Source: Mariprofundaceae bacterium (GTDB taxonomy: Bacteria > Pseudomonadota > Zetaproteobacteria > Mariprofundales > Mariprofundaceae). Taken from it: 8,245 nucleotides of DNA. Both the position numbers and the translations under genes were made by a program. Positions 1 to 6,405 of this stretch are shown here, piece after piece; position 1 is the stretch's first letter; every line of letters begins with the position of its first letter. Below the pieces are notes generated by a model that saw only the letters and a list, made by a program, of their open reading frames with translations, searched no databases and had not been told where the DNA came from. Location of the stretch: NCBI GenBank assembly GCA_030950825.1, contig JAUZQT010000094.1:1-8245 (forward strand), given 5' to 3'.

Positions 1-49
1 TGTCATGCGCACAAGCGACTCAATGAGGCTCTAAAAAACGCCATCCCTG

Positions 50-64
50 CTTCGACAAGCTCAG
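50..64 (+). repeat. Lone half copy of the CTTCGACAAGCTCAG repeat word
   Basis: This 15-base word is identical to the core of the left arm of the large palindrome at 116-174, in the same orientation, and about 60 bases upstream of that arm. No reverse-complement partner follows it directly, so it is a solitary half-site. Read on the minus strand, which is the transcribed direction of the upstream neighbour moeB, it is followed 11 bases later by a run of six T (complement of 33-38). It could be a decayed REP-like element or one arm of a longer alternative pairing with the element at 116-174. Confidence 0.75.
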
Positions 65-67
65 CAA

Positions 68-82
68 CCCAACTGTATTGGG
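68..82. repeat. Short hairpin, 5-bp stem
   Basis: CCCAA at 68-72 is complementary to TTGGG at 78-82, with a 5-base loop. It lies between the half-site at 50-64 and the next hairpin. Such a short stem could arise by chance. It is listed because it is one of three hairpins in a row in this gene-free stretch. Confidence 0.35.
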
Positions 83-83
83 A

Positions 84-117
84 ATCCATTATAAAATTGG
101 CGTGTTTATCAATGGAT
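84..117. repeat. Imperfect hairpin next to the REP-like palindrome
   Basis: The arm at 84-95 (ATCCATTATAAA) pairs with 105-117 (TTTATCAATGGAT) over 12 base pairs, with one bulged C at 110 and a 9-base loop. The right arm shares two bases with the left arm of the palindrome at 116-174, so the two structures abut. The stem is AT-rich and has no T-run after it on either strand, so it is not a standard intrinsic terminator. Its function is unknown. Confidence 0.5.
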
Positions 118-174
118 CCTCGTACTTCGACAAGCTCAGTAAGCAGGGTGCTGAGCTTGTCGAAGTACGAGGAT
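116..174. repeat. REP-like palindrome with perfect 24-bp arms
   Basis: Bases 116-139 and 151-174 are perfect reverse complements (24 bp) around an 11-base loop at 140-150. The core of each arm is CTTCGACAAGCTCAG, or its complement CTGAGCTTGTCGAAG. The element lies 63 bases beyond the stop codon of the convergent-reading moeB gene, a typical place for REP-type elements. Neither strand has a U-tract after the stem, so it is not a canonical Rho-independent terminator, though the transcribed hairpin could protect the 3' end of the moeB message. From memory, this core word recurs between genes in many environmental bacterial genomes. No transposase is encoded in the window, so any mobilisation would have to come from elsewhere. 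Confidence 0.8.
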
Positions 175-237
175 GACGACACAATGGGTATATCGGATAA
201 AATCCGTCATTTTGTTATTCAAGCGTTGCTATTTCTT

Positions 238-1395
238 TTAATATTTTGTGATCGATGCATCCACATCATCAGCCCACCGAATAATGCCACCCGCAAGGTT
301 TTTAACATCGGTGTAGCCTTTGGATTGTAAGAATTCGACAGCCTGAGCTGAGCGACCGCCCATTTTACAGTGCACAACCACGGTTTGATCGTTGGGGATT
401 TCTAGGTAGCGCTCACTCACATCGCCCAATGGAATTTTATTGCTGCCTTCAATGGCGCAAATGCTAATTTCATGTGGCTCGCGCACATCCAAAACATACA
501 AATCGGCGTTTGTATCCATCATGTTTTTCAATTCATTCGGGGTAATATCGTAATCAGCCAAAACTTCCTCCTGTTCGATTGTTTCTGTGGGTGGTAAGCC
601 ACAAAATTGTTCATAAGCTTGTACATCACCAATACTGGGATTTGCACCACATGCAGGGCAACTCGGATCTTTGCGTAGTTTTACTTCGCGGAATCGCATA
701 CTCAATGCATCGTAAAGCAACAAACGCCCACTCAGGCTTTTCCCAACATCTAAAATAATTTTCACAGCTTCGGTTGCTTGTAATACACCAATCACACCAG
801 GCAACACACCCAGTACGCCACCCTCTGCACATGAAGGCACCAAGCCTGGTGGTGGTGGCTCTGGGTATAAGCAGCGGTAACAAGGCCCTTGCTTATGATT
901 AAATACAGTTGCCTGCCCTTCAAATTGGAAAATCGAAGCATAAACCAGCGGCTTACCTTCCAATACACAGGCATCATTGACCAGATAACGGGTGGGGAAA
1001 TTATCCGTACCATCCACCACGATGTCATATTGCGCCACGATGTCACGCACATTGGCGCGAGTAATGCCATCACCATGCAATTCAACATTTAAATACGGAT
1101 TAATGCCAAGCAAGGTATCGCGTGCTGATTCAATTTTTGGGCGACCAATATCAGCTGTTGAGTGGGCAATTTGACGTTGTAAATTGGAATCATCCACCAC
1201 GTCGAAATCCACCAGGCCCATGGTTCCCACGCCTGCAGCAGATAAATACAATGCAATGGGACTACCCAAACCCCCCGTCCCCACACATAACACACGCGCT
1301 TGTTTAAGCTTTTCTTGCCCGGTTAAACCCACTTGTGGCAAAATAATATGGCGATTAAAACGTGCTAATTCTTCCGCACTTAAAATATCAGACAT
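238..1395 (-). CDS. moeB: MoeB/ThiF-family sulfur-carrier adenylyltransferase with C-terminal rhodanese domain
   Basis: This 385-residue cytoplasmic E1-like enzyme would adenylate the C-terminal glycine of a ubiquitin-like sulfur carrier (MoaD, ThiS or similar) and transfer sulfur to it. Residues 1-250 form the adenylation domain. They show the nucleotide loop GTGGLGSP (39-46), Arg73 in QRQ, Lys87 in GRPK, GTDN (129-132) with the metal-binding Asp131, a zinc site made of CYRC (172-175) and CPAC (246-249), and Cys189 in PSCAEGG at the place of the family's acyl cysteine. Residues about 283-383 are a rhodanese domain, with DVREPHE (303-309) and active loop HCKMGGRS (342-349; Cys343). E. coli MoeB is about 250 residues and lacks the rhodanese, so this is the longer MoeB/MoeZ/Uba4-like architecture. 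The start is fixed by CCTCC at 1401-1405, a GGAGG on the coding strand 5 bases from the ATG. The carrier partner is not in the window, so molybdopterin, thiamine and other thiolation roles all remain possible. Confidence 0.93.
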   Translation of the reverse strand: MSDILSAEELARFNRHIILPQVGLTGQEKLKQARVLCVGTGGLGSPIALYLSAAGVGTMGLVDFDVVDDSNLQRQIAHSTADIGRPKIESARDTLLGINPYLNVELHGDGITRANVRDIVAQYDIVVDGTDNFPTRYLVNDACVLEGKPLVYASIFQFEGQATVFNHKQGPCYRCLYPEPPPPGLVPSCAEGGVLGVLPGVIGVLQATEAVKIILDVGKSLSGRLLLYDALSMRFREVKLRKDPSCPACGANPSIGDVQAYEQFCGLPPTETIEQEEVLADYDITPNELKNMMDTNADLYVLDVREPHEISICAIEGSNKIPLGDVSERYLEIPNDQTVVVHCKMGGRSAQAVEFLQSKGYTDVKNLAGGIIRWADDVDASITKY

Positions 1396-1461
1396 GACAA
1401 CCTCCAGGAGATGCGCAATGATTTGTCACATGCGCACAATATACAAGCCTATAAAAATAAC
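1396..1461. promoter_or_regulatory. Divergent intergenic region with candidate promoters and two TGCGCA palindromes
   Basis: This 66-base gap must carry the start signals of both moeB (leftward) and the SDR operon (rightward), unless one lies inside a gene. For moeB, the coding strand shows TATATT as a candidate -10, with a weak TTCATG 17 bases upstream (3 of 6 matches to TTGACA). For the operon, TATAAA at 1450-1455 is a candidate -10. The nearest good -35 word, TTGTCA at 1423-1428, is 21 bases away, which is too far for a standard sigma-70 spacer. ATGCGCA occurs twice in direct orientation (1411-1417 and 1430-1436), and each copy contains the self-complementary hexamer TGCGCA, with a 19-base centre spacing. 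This could be an operator. All assignments here are by eye. Confidence 0.4.
1401..1405 (-). promoter_or_regulatory. Ribosome binding site of moeB
   Basis: The plus strand CCTCC reads GGAGG on the coding strand, with a 5-base spacer to the ATG complemented at 1393-1395. This strong match decides the moeB start and suggests efficient translation. Confidence 0.85.
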
Positions 1462-2343
1462 ATGAATAAATATCTGCTCATTCTCGGTTGTGGTTATGTT
1501 GGCTGCAAGATTGCGAAGGTTTGCATGCAGCATGGTATACATGTCTCAGGAACAAGCCGCAGTGTAGCGCATGGGGAGTGTTTACAAAAACAGGGAATCA
1601 CTCCAGTTATTGCGCCAACACCCTTACACATTGCGGATGAAATATTACAGCAAACCACCCATTTGGTGGACTCGATTCCCTTAACACGAGAAGCAGGAGT
1701 GATGGTTGCCTCACAAAACCAATGGTTGCCAGAACTGGCACCCCAACTCAAACGGCTGCAATGGGCAGCTTACCTTTCGAGCACAGGAGTGTATGGCGAT
1801 GCGAATGGTGCATGGGTGGATGAATCTTATAACTGCCAGCCATCTAGCCCACGCGGCATCGAGCGTTTAAAGGCTGAACAAGCATTGCTGGGTTCTGGGC
1901 TACCCGCTGAAGTGTTTCGTTTGGCTGGTATTTATGGTGCTGAGCGCAATATTATCCCACGTTTGATGGCTGCTGATTATAAAGCTGTGCAGTGGAGTCC
2001 GCCGCATTACTCCAGCCGTGTGCATGTGGATGATATTGTTGCCGCACTTCTTGCTGCGATGCAATCACCATGTGTGGGAAGAATCGTAAACATCACGGAT
2101 GATTTGCCGCTACCCCATGCTGATTATGTGCAACAGCTTGCTGACATGATTGGCGCGCCTCAACCCATCATACTTAGCCCAGAAGAAGGCAAAAACCAAC
2201 TTTCCGCCGCCGCGTTATCATTTTTTACTGACCACAAACGTATTAGCAATCAACGCCTGCATGATGAACTATTGCCGAAGCTTAAGTACCCAAGCTTTCA
2301 AGAGGGCATGCGAGCAATCTTGAATTTAGAGGATATCCCATGA
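1462..2343 (+). CDS. YeeZ-like atypical SDR / NAD-dependent epimerase-dehydratase family protein
   Basis: This is a 293-residue cytoplasmic Rossmann-fold protein of unknown substrate. The N-terminus MNKYLLILGCGYVG gives a beta strand and the dinucleotide loop GCGYVG (9-14). YLSSTGVYGD (104-113) and FRLAGIYG (152-159) are hallmarks of the YeeZ-type epimerase-like family, and SRVHVDDI (185-192) is the usual substrate-side motif. The YxxxK catalytic pair of classical SDRs is not intact: the stretch SPRGIERLKAEQ (129-140) has Arg131 where Tyr is expected. The protein may therefore bind NAD(P) without normal dehydrogenase chemistry, as suspected for other atypical SDRs. The frame is open back to an ATG at 1411, which would add 17 residues. 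I chose 1462 because the Rossmann strand begins there and the extra residues look unstructured. There is no clear Shine-Dalgarno before 1462. The stop overlaps the next gene's start by 4 bases (ATGA), which ties it to the MoxR operon. Confidence 0.82.
   Translation: MNKYLLILGCGYVGCKIAKVCMQHGIHVSGTSRSVAHGECLQKQGITPVIAPTPLHIADEILQQTTHLVDSIPLTREAGVMVASQNQWLPELAPQLKRLQWAAYLSSTGVYGDANGAWVDESYNCQPSSPRGIERLKAEQALLGSGLPAEVFRLAGIYGAERNIIPRLMAADYKAVQWSPPHYSSRVHVDDIVAALLAAMQSPCVGRIVNITDDLPLPHADYVQQLADMIGAPQPIILSPEEGKNQLSAAALSFFTDHKRISNQRLHDELLPKLKYPSFQEGMRAILNLEDIP
2328..2333 (+). promoter_or_regulatory. Ribosome binding site of the MoxR gene
   Basis: AGAGGA lies 6 bases before the ATG at 2340 and inside the end of the SDR gene. 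It supports that start and translational coupling through the ATGA overlap. Confidence 0.7.
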
Positions 2344-3272
2344 CCACAGAAGCCGCTCTGAGCCCTTCCTTAAATATTGTACAACAATTGGAGCAACAAC
2401 TCGGTCGCGCACTCAGCGGCAAAGATACTGCTATCCGGCAATTGATGATTTGTTTGCTGGGTGATGGGCACTTATTGATCGAAGATGTTCCAGGTGTGGG
2501 CAAAACAACACTGGCTCAAGCGCTTGCTGCCAGCTTGCACTCTGATTTTGGGCGCGTTCAATTTACCGCTGATTTACTGCCAGCTGATATTGTAGGTGTT
2601 GAAATTTTTGATCCACTGGACAAACAATTCGTGTTTCATGCAGGGCCTATTTTTCATCATATTTTATTGGCCGATGAAATCAATCGTGCCACGCCCAAAG
2701 CACAATCAGCTTTGCTTGAAGCCATGGCGGAAGGGCAGGTTAGTATTGAGCGCCAAACCCATCAACTGCCAGATCCTTTTTTTGTGATTGCAACACAAAA
2801 TCCAATGGAACATTTGGGGACATTCCCATTACCTGAATCGCAATTGGATCGTTTTTTTATGCGTATTTCCTTGGGCTACCCTGACCAAGATGCCGAACGT
2901 AAAATTTTATTGAATCAGGCAGGTAGAGGGCAACTACAATACTTTAAAGCGATGGCTTCATGGCAGGATATTAAGCTTGCCCGCCAGTCTGCGCAGGCCA
3001 TGCCTGTGAGCGATGTGCTGATGGACTATATCTTAGAATTATTGGCCAAAAGTCGAAATGGGAACTGGCTGAAACAAGGTATCTCACCTCGTGCAGGCCA
3101 TGATTTACTGACTGCGGCCAAAGCGCATGCTTGGTTGAATGGGCAGACATATATTGCTGCTGCCGATGTGCAAGCTGTCTGGTTGCCCTGTTTGAGCCAT
3201 CGCGTTGTGGCAGATGGTGATATAGAAGCTGCCATGTTAAGTCTTCTGGAAGCCGTTCCCGTACCAGCATAA
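2340..3272 (+). CDS. MoxR-family AAA+ ATPase
   Basis: This 310-residue cytoplasmic ATPase belongs to the MoxR branch of AAA+ proteins, which are chaperone-like and act in assembling or activating partner complexes. Visible motifs are Walker A VPGVGKTT (50-57, Lys55), Walker B ILLADEINRA (108-117, with Asp112 and Glu113), a sensor-1 stretch ATQNPMEHLGTF (151-162, Asn154), LPESQLDRF (164-172) with the likely arginine finger Arg171, and GISPRAGHDLL (247-257) with sensor-2 Arg251 in the C-terminal lid. Length and motif order match single-domain MoxR proteins of about 310-330 residues. It is followed after one base by a DUF58 gene and then a transglutaminase-like membrane gene, the standard neighbours of this subfamily. 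No von Willebrand A-domain gene, seen in other MoxR loci, is present. The client is unknown but is probably one of the two downstream membrane proteins. Confidence 0.93.
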   Translation: MTTEAALSPSLNIVQQLEQQLGRALSGKDTAIRQLMICLLGDGHLLIEDVPGVGKTTLAQALAASLHSDFGRVQFTADLLPADIVGVEIFDPLDKQFVFHAGPIFHHILLADEINRATPKAQSALLEAMAEGQVSIERQTHQLPDPFFVIATQNPMEHLGTFPLPESQLDRFFMRISLGYPDQDAERKILLNQAGRGQLQYFKAMASWQDIKLARQSAQAMPVSDVLMDYILELLAKSRNGNWLKQGISPRAGHDLLTAAKAHAWLNGQTYIAAADVQAVWLPCLSHRVVADGDIEAAMLSLLEAVPVPA

Positions 3273-3273
3273 T

Positions 3274-4356
3274 ATGGCCTATAATCCTTCTGATTTAAGG
3301 CTGCCACCGTGGATTCTCTATTTACTGGATGCGCTGATTGCGGTGCGTGTTCCGATTGGCCGATATTGGCATATAGGCATGACGCGGGCTGGCGCGTTGA
3401 TGTTTTTTTCTCTATTGGGACTTTGGGCTGCGGCGTTTTATTCGGGCAATAATTTACTGTATTTATGCGGAGCTATGCTGACAGCGATTGCCATGATGGC
3501 ACTTTGGCAAGGTGTTCAATTGCTGCGTGGACTACCCCTTTTTGGCGCTTACCTTCCTGATTTTGTTGAGCAATGCAGGCCAGTTGTGTTGCGTCAGGAC
3601 ATTTCAGATATAGCAAGATCTACGGTGTCTGGGCTGGTTGATATCACATGGAGCGAGGCTGATTTGCAGCTGAGTGCGCGTATTTGCGCGGCTACGCGCG
3701 TTCAAGGGGATCCCCGCAGGCATGGCGATAGTAATGTCCAGCCCAATCAATCACGCCTTATTGCACAGTTGCAGTCAAGCAAACGTTGCTATCACAAGCT
3801 CACAAAACAACGTCTAACAACATCTGCACCATTAGGGCTTTGGGAGCTGACTTACCAGCGTCAAGACTTGGCGATTTGGGCGGTGCTTCCGCAAGCTGTA
3901 GCTGGGCTTCGTGTGCAAGGCTTGGGGCAAAACCTACAACACAGAATTGAGGGAGATGAGTACCATGATTTACGGATGTACACGCCAGGTGATCCGCTGG
4001 CACGTATTCATTGGCGAAAATCCACTTTAGATCCATCAACATGGCGTATTAAACGTTTTTCTCAGGCTGAAGAGCAACCCCAGAAGGCACATTTGCGTGT
4101 GGATTTAAGGCTGCCAAGCGGTGCCACTCAAGCCGCTTTTGAAAATCTTCTAGGCTTGACATGGCACTGGCTGCAATCGCAACCTGAATCAACCTCAAGA
4201 GGCCATCAAAGCCAGCTTATTTTGGGGCAACAGTGTTTTGATTGCAGTCAGAGTGACGGAAGAAAAGCTGCAATCCATGCCATTGCCGCAGCGCTTCCAG
4301 AGCACCATGCACCCAAGCATGGTGCTGGTTTCTTGTTGTCTTTGGTGGAGCCTTAA
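3274..4356 (+). CDS. DUF58-family membrane protein, MoxR partner
   Basis: This 360-residue protein has two predicted membrane segments near the N-terminus (about 39-56 and 60-80, the second starting at the family-typical NNLLYL stretch) and a soluble remainder. The DUF58 signature lies at 227-249: GDEYHDLR, then YTPGD, then RIHWRKS. APLGLWEL (185-192) matches the family's conserved region before it. DUF58 proteins have no established biochemical activity. They co-occur with MoxR ATPases and are inferred to be their partners. The start is one base after the MoxR stop with no evident Shine-Dalgarno, so translation probably depends on ribosomes finishing the upstream gene. The stop shares one base with the next ATG (TAATG). 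The residue 141-165 segment is polar and may be a variable loop. The family call is firm; the function is not known. Confidence 0.9.
   Translation: MAYNPSDLRLPPWILYLLDALIAVRVPIGRYWHIGMTRAGALMFFSLLGLWAAAFYSGNNLLYLCGAMLTAIAMMALWQGVQLLRGLPLFGAYLPDFVEQCRPVVLRQDISDIARSTVSGLVDITWSEADLQLSARICAATRVQGDPRRHGDSNVQPNQSRLIAQLQSSKRCYHKLTKQRLTTSAPLGLWELTYQRQDLAIWAVLPQAVAGLRVQGLGQNLQHRIEGDEYHDLRMYTPGDPLARIHWRKSTLDPSTWRIKRFSQAEEQPQKAHLRVDLRLPSGATQAAFENLLGLTWHWLQSQPESTSRGHQSQLILGQQCFDCSQSDGRKAAIHAIAAALPEHHAPKHGAGFLLSLVEP
4344..4350 (+). promoter_or_regulatory. Ribosome binding site of the tgpA-like gene
   Basis: GGTGGAG ends 5 bases before the ATG at 4356 and lies inside the end of the DUF58 gene. It supports the overlapping TAATG start over later in-frame ATGs. 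Confidence 0.65.
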
Positions 4357-6368
4357 TGTCATTCTTTCCATCAAAGACATCACCCTCCAGCCATGCGGAA
4401 AAGTTAACTCTCGGGGTGTTGATGTCTGGGGTTATCGCACTGGCATTATCTGATTTTGTCAGCCCCTTATATTGGAGCCTTCCCGCCATGGCTGCACTGC
4501 TGCGCTGGTGGCGGGGGTCAAGCTTTGCATTAACTGAAATGCAGGCAAGTTTTATTGGTTGGTTTGGCTTTATATGGGTTGGACTTGAATTGTTGCTGGG
4601 CAGGCCGTGGGTGGTCGCATTCACAGATTTTCTGCTTATTCTTGCACTGGCTGTGACCATTGAAACAGCCACGCCGCGCAATCATTTGCATCGCATGTTA
4701 ACAGGTTTATTTTTGATGTTGGCAGGTGCAGTGCTGACGGATTCAGTGCTGTATGCCATTCCGCTGATTGCTTTGATGTGGTTTACATGGCGGTCAGCCA
4801 TTTGTTTGTACGGGCTGCAACAAGTGGGTGGTGATTTACCTATTCATTCGCCACGTTTTGATGTGGGTGCCATGATTGTGATGATAATCATGGCTTTGGG
4901 ACTTTTTATTGGCTTGCCACGTTTTGACATTCAAACAAAATTACAGCCGACCCAACCACGTATGGAAACGACGGGGTTTTCAGACCATGTTCAACTGGGT
5001 GACTTTGCCCGTGAGCTGGATGCAACGGTGATTTTACGCGCTGAGGTGATTGATATAGATGCCGATGATTTTCGCCGTCAAATATTGGGGCGTTATTGGC
5101 GAGGGGTGGCTTTAAGTCAATATATCAACCATGGCTGGAGGCAAGCAACATACCAAAAAATACGCACTTGGATGCCGAGCCAAGCCATTGCCCTTTCTAG
5201 GGCGACAAGTTCTTCACAAACAAGTTCTTCACAAACAAATTCTTCACAAACAAACGCCGCACAAACAAACTCTTTACAAACAAAGCACCGCTATGAGATT
5301 GCAGTTTTTCGTGAAGCCTCAGATCATGCTTATATTTTATTGCCCGATGGCGTATCACTTATTCAGCATCATGCCAATAGCGCGCAGCTGGATAGCCTAG
5401 GTCAGTTGCGGTTTTCAAAGGCACCAGCACGTCGTTTGCGTTTGACCATGGTGTTGGATTCTATCAGCAATACACCCGTATTTTATCCTGCCCTGCAAGC
5501 CCCATTGGCCATTGAGTCGGATCAAACAAATATCCCTAATGCTATTCGCATATGGGTAAAACATATTGTGTCATCGGAAAAAAGCGATCAAACAGCTGAG
5601 CAACAATTACAGATGCTTACCGATGAATTGCATGGTTGGGTTTATGATCTGAACGCACCGATTGATGCCCAACAGCCACTGACATCATTTATCAACAATA
5701 AACGTGGCCACTGTGAGCTTTATGCAAGCACACTGGCATTGGCGGCACGAACATTGGGTATTCCATCGCGTATTGTGAATGGTTATTACGGTGGCGAATG
5801 GAATGATACGGGGGCTTTTTTGATGTTACGTCAGCAGCATGCCCATAGCTGGGTTGAAGTGTGGCTCAACCATCAATGGCAGCGTATTGATCCCACACCA
5901 GCATCGCGCTGGCAGCTATCGGGCGTGCATTTCCCAACATGGGATGCCGCTTGGGAAACGCTCAAACTGACATGGTACCGTTACGTTCTGGCATTTCAGG
6001 ATAGTGATCGGGAAGCACTGCTTCAAAACCTTTTTGCATGGTTGAAAAAGGCCATTCCATGGTTGTTGATGGGGTTGATATTGTTTTTTATCACGCCATA
6101 TGTGTATCGCAAAACAACGTTTTTTTCATGGCCTTGGTGGTCGCATAACATACAACAAAAGGTGCTGGATCGCTGGCTGGAAAAACGCGGTGTGTATCGA
6201 CCATTGTCCAGGCCTTTACGCCTTCTTCCTATCCCTTATGGGGTGCCCTCCCAAGCATGGATAAATCTAGTTAAAGCATGGGAAAATCAGGCGTATAGTG
6301 ATCCGAAGCGCTGGACACGAAGACAGTTGAAAACGCATCTTCGTGCGCTTTCCGATGCGCGCTGGTAA
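4356..6368 (+). CDS. tgpA: TgpA-like inner-membrane protein: DUF3488, transglutaminase-like and DUF4129 domains
   Basis: This 670-residue protein has close to the length of Pseudomonas TgpA, an inner-membrane protein with a periplasmic transglutaminase fold. Residues about 18-190 hold several hydrophobic segments (near 19-50, 64-80, 86-102, 112-147 and 170-187). A DUF3488 periplasmic stretch follows, with TTGFSD (205-210) and GRYWRG (245-250). The transglutaminase-like core is at about 420-520, with RGHCELYA (450-457, Cys453), HAHSWVEVW (495-503, His497) and RIDPTPASRW (510-519, Asp512), so the Cys-His-Asp triad is complete. A final membrane helix (about 565-582) precedes a cytoplasmic DUF4129-like tail. 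The substrate is unknown: cross-linking, protease or amidase chemistry on envelope polymers are all possible. Residues 284-308 are five tandem pentapeptides of the form T-S/N-x-x-Q, which I do not regard as part of the family core. It is coupled to the DUF58 gene by TAATG. Confidence 0.92.
   Translation: MSFFPSKTSPSSHAEKLTLGVLMSGVIALALSDFVSPLYWSLPAMAALLRWWRGSSFALTEMQASFIGWFGFIWVGLELLLGRPWVVAFTDFLLILALAVTIETATPRNHLHRMLTGLFLMLAGAVLTDSVLYAIPLIALMWFTWRSAICLYGLQQVGGDLPIHSPRFDVGAMIVMIIMALGLFIGLPRFDIQTKLQPTQPRMETTGFSDHVQLGDFARELDATVILRAEVIDIDADDFRRQILGRYWRGVALSQYINHGWRQATYQKIRTWMPSQAIALSRATSSSQTSSSQTNSSQTNAAQTNSLQTKHRYEIAVFREASDHAYILLPDGVSLIQHHANSAQLDSLGQLRFSKAPARRLRLTMVLDSISNTPVFYPALQAPLAIESDQTNIPNAIRIWVKHIVSSEKSDQTAEQQLQMLTDELHGWVYDLNAPIDAQQPLTSFINNKRGHCELYASTLALAARTLGIPSRIVNGYYGGEWNDTGAFLMLRQQHAHSWVEVWLNHQWQRIDPTPASRWQLSGVHFPTWDAAWETLKLTWYRYVLAFQDSDREALLQNLFAWLKKAIPWLLMGLILFFITPYVYRKTTFFSWPWWSHNIQQKVLDRWLEKRGVYRPLSRPLRLLPIPYGVPSQAWINLVKAWENQAYSDPKRWTRRQLKTHLRALSDARW
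5205..5279 (+). repeat. Five tandem 15-bp repeats inside the tgpA-like gene
   Basis: There are five in-frame 15-base units at 5205, 5220, 5235, 5250 and 5265, each beginning ACA and ending CAA. The first two are identical. The third differs by one base, and the fourth and fifth diverge further. They encode TSSSQ, TSSSQ, TNSSQ, TNAAQ and TNSLQ, and a sixth ACA starts at 5280. Gain or loss of a unit keeps the reading frame, so the array could vary in length between strains without inactivating the gene. It falls between the conserved GRYWRG region and the transglutaminase core, most likely in a periplasmic linker. Confidence 0.9.
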
Positions 6369-6394
6369 GCTCGCGAAAATTCATATGCTAAGAT

Positions 6395-6399
6395 AGGGG
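6395..6399 (+). promoter_or_regulatory. Ribosome binding site of fabI
   Basis: AGGGG lies 6 bases before the ATG at 6406. It supports that start over the in-frame TTG at 6400, which would begin directly after this site and leave no spacer. Confidence 0.7.
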
Positions 6400-6405
6400 T
6401 TGTTC

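Noticed and set aside
1..34. Possible tail or start of a gene crossing the left edge (a plus frame ending at 32-34, or a minus-strand ATG at 4-6)
   Set aside because: The stretch is too short to tell coding from chance, there is no Shine-Dalgarno before the minus ATG, and no family is recognisable.
116..174. Rho-independent terminator at the large hairpin
   Set aside because: The stem is long enough, but no T-run follows on either strand. It fits a REP-like element better.
1..330. A plus-strand frame open from position 1 to the stop at 328-330, with an internal ATG at 109
   Set aside because: It runs through the palindromic repeat and into the antisense of the moeB 3' end. Its protein is partly the translation of CTTCGACAAGCTCAG words (STSS, SLSK) and has no recognisable domain or ribosome binding site.
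1411..1461. N-terminal extension of the SDR gene from the ATG at 1411
   Set aside because: The AGGAG there directly abuts the ATG with no spacer, and the extra 17 residues precede a clean Rossmann strand beginning at 1462.
4217..4681. A 154-codon minus-strand open frame across the DUF58/tgpA junction
   Set aside because: It is antisense to two well-supported genes, and no domain is recognisable in its translation.
6386..6394. Extended -10-like TGCTAAGAT before fabI
   Set aside because: Transcription from it would start near 6401, leaving the AGGGG ribosome binding site at 6395-6399 outside the message. No -35 is apparent.
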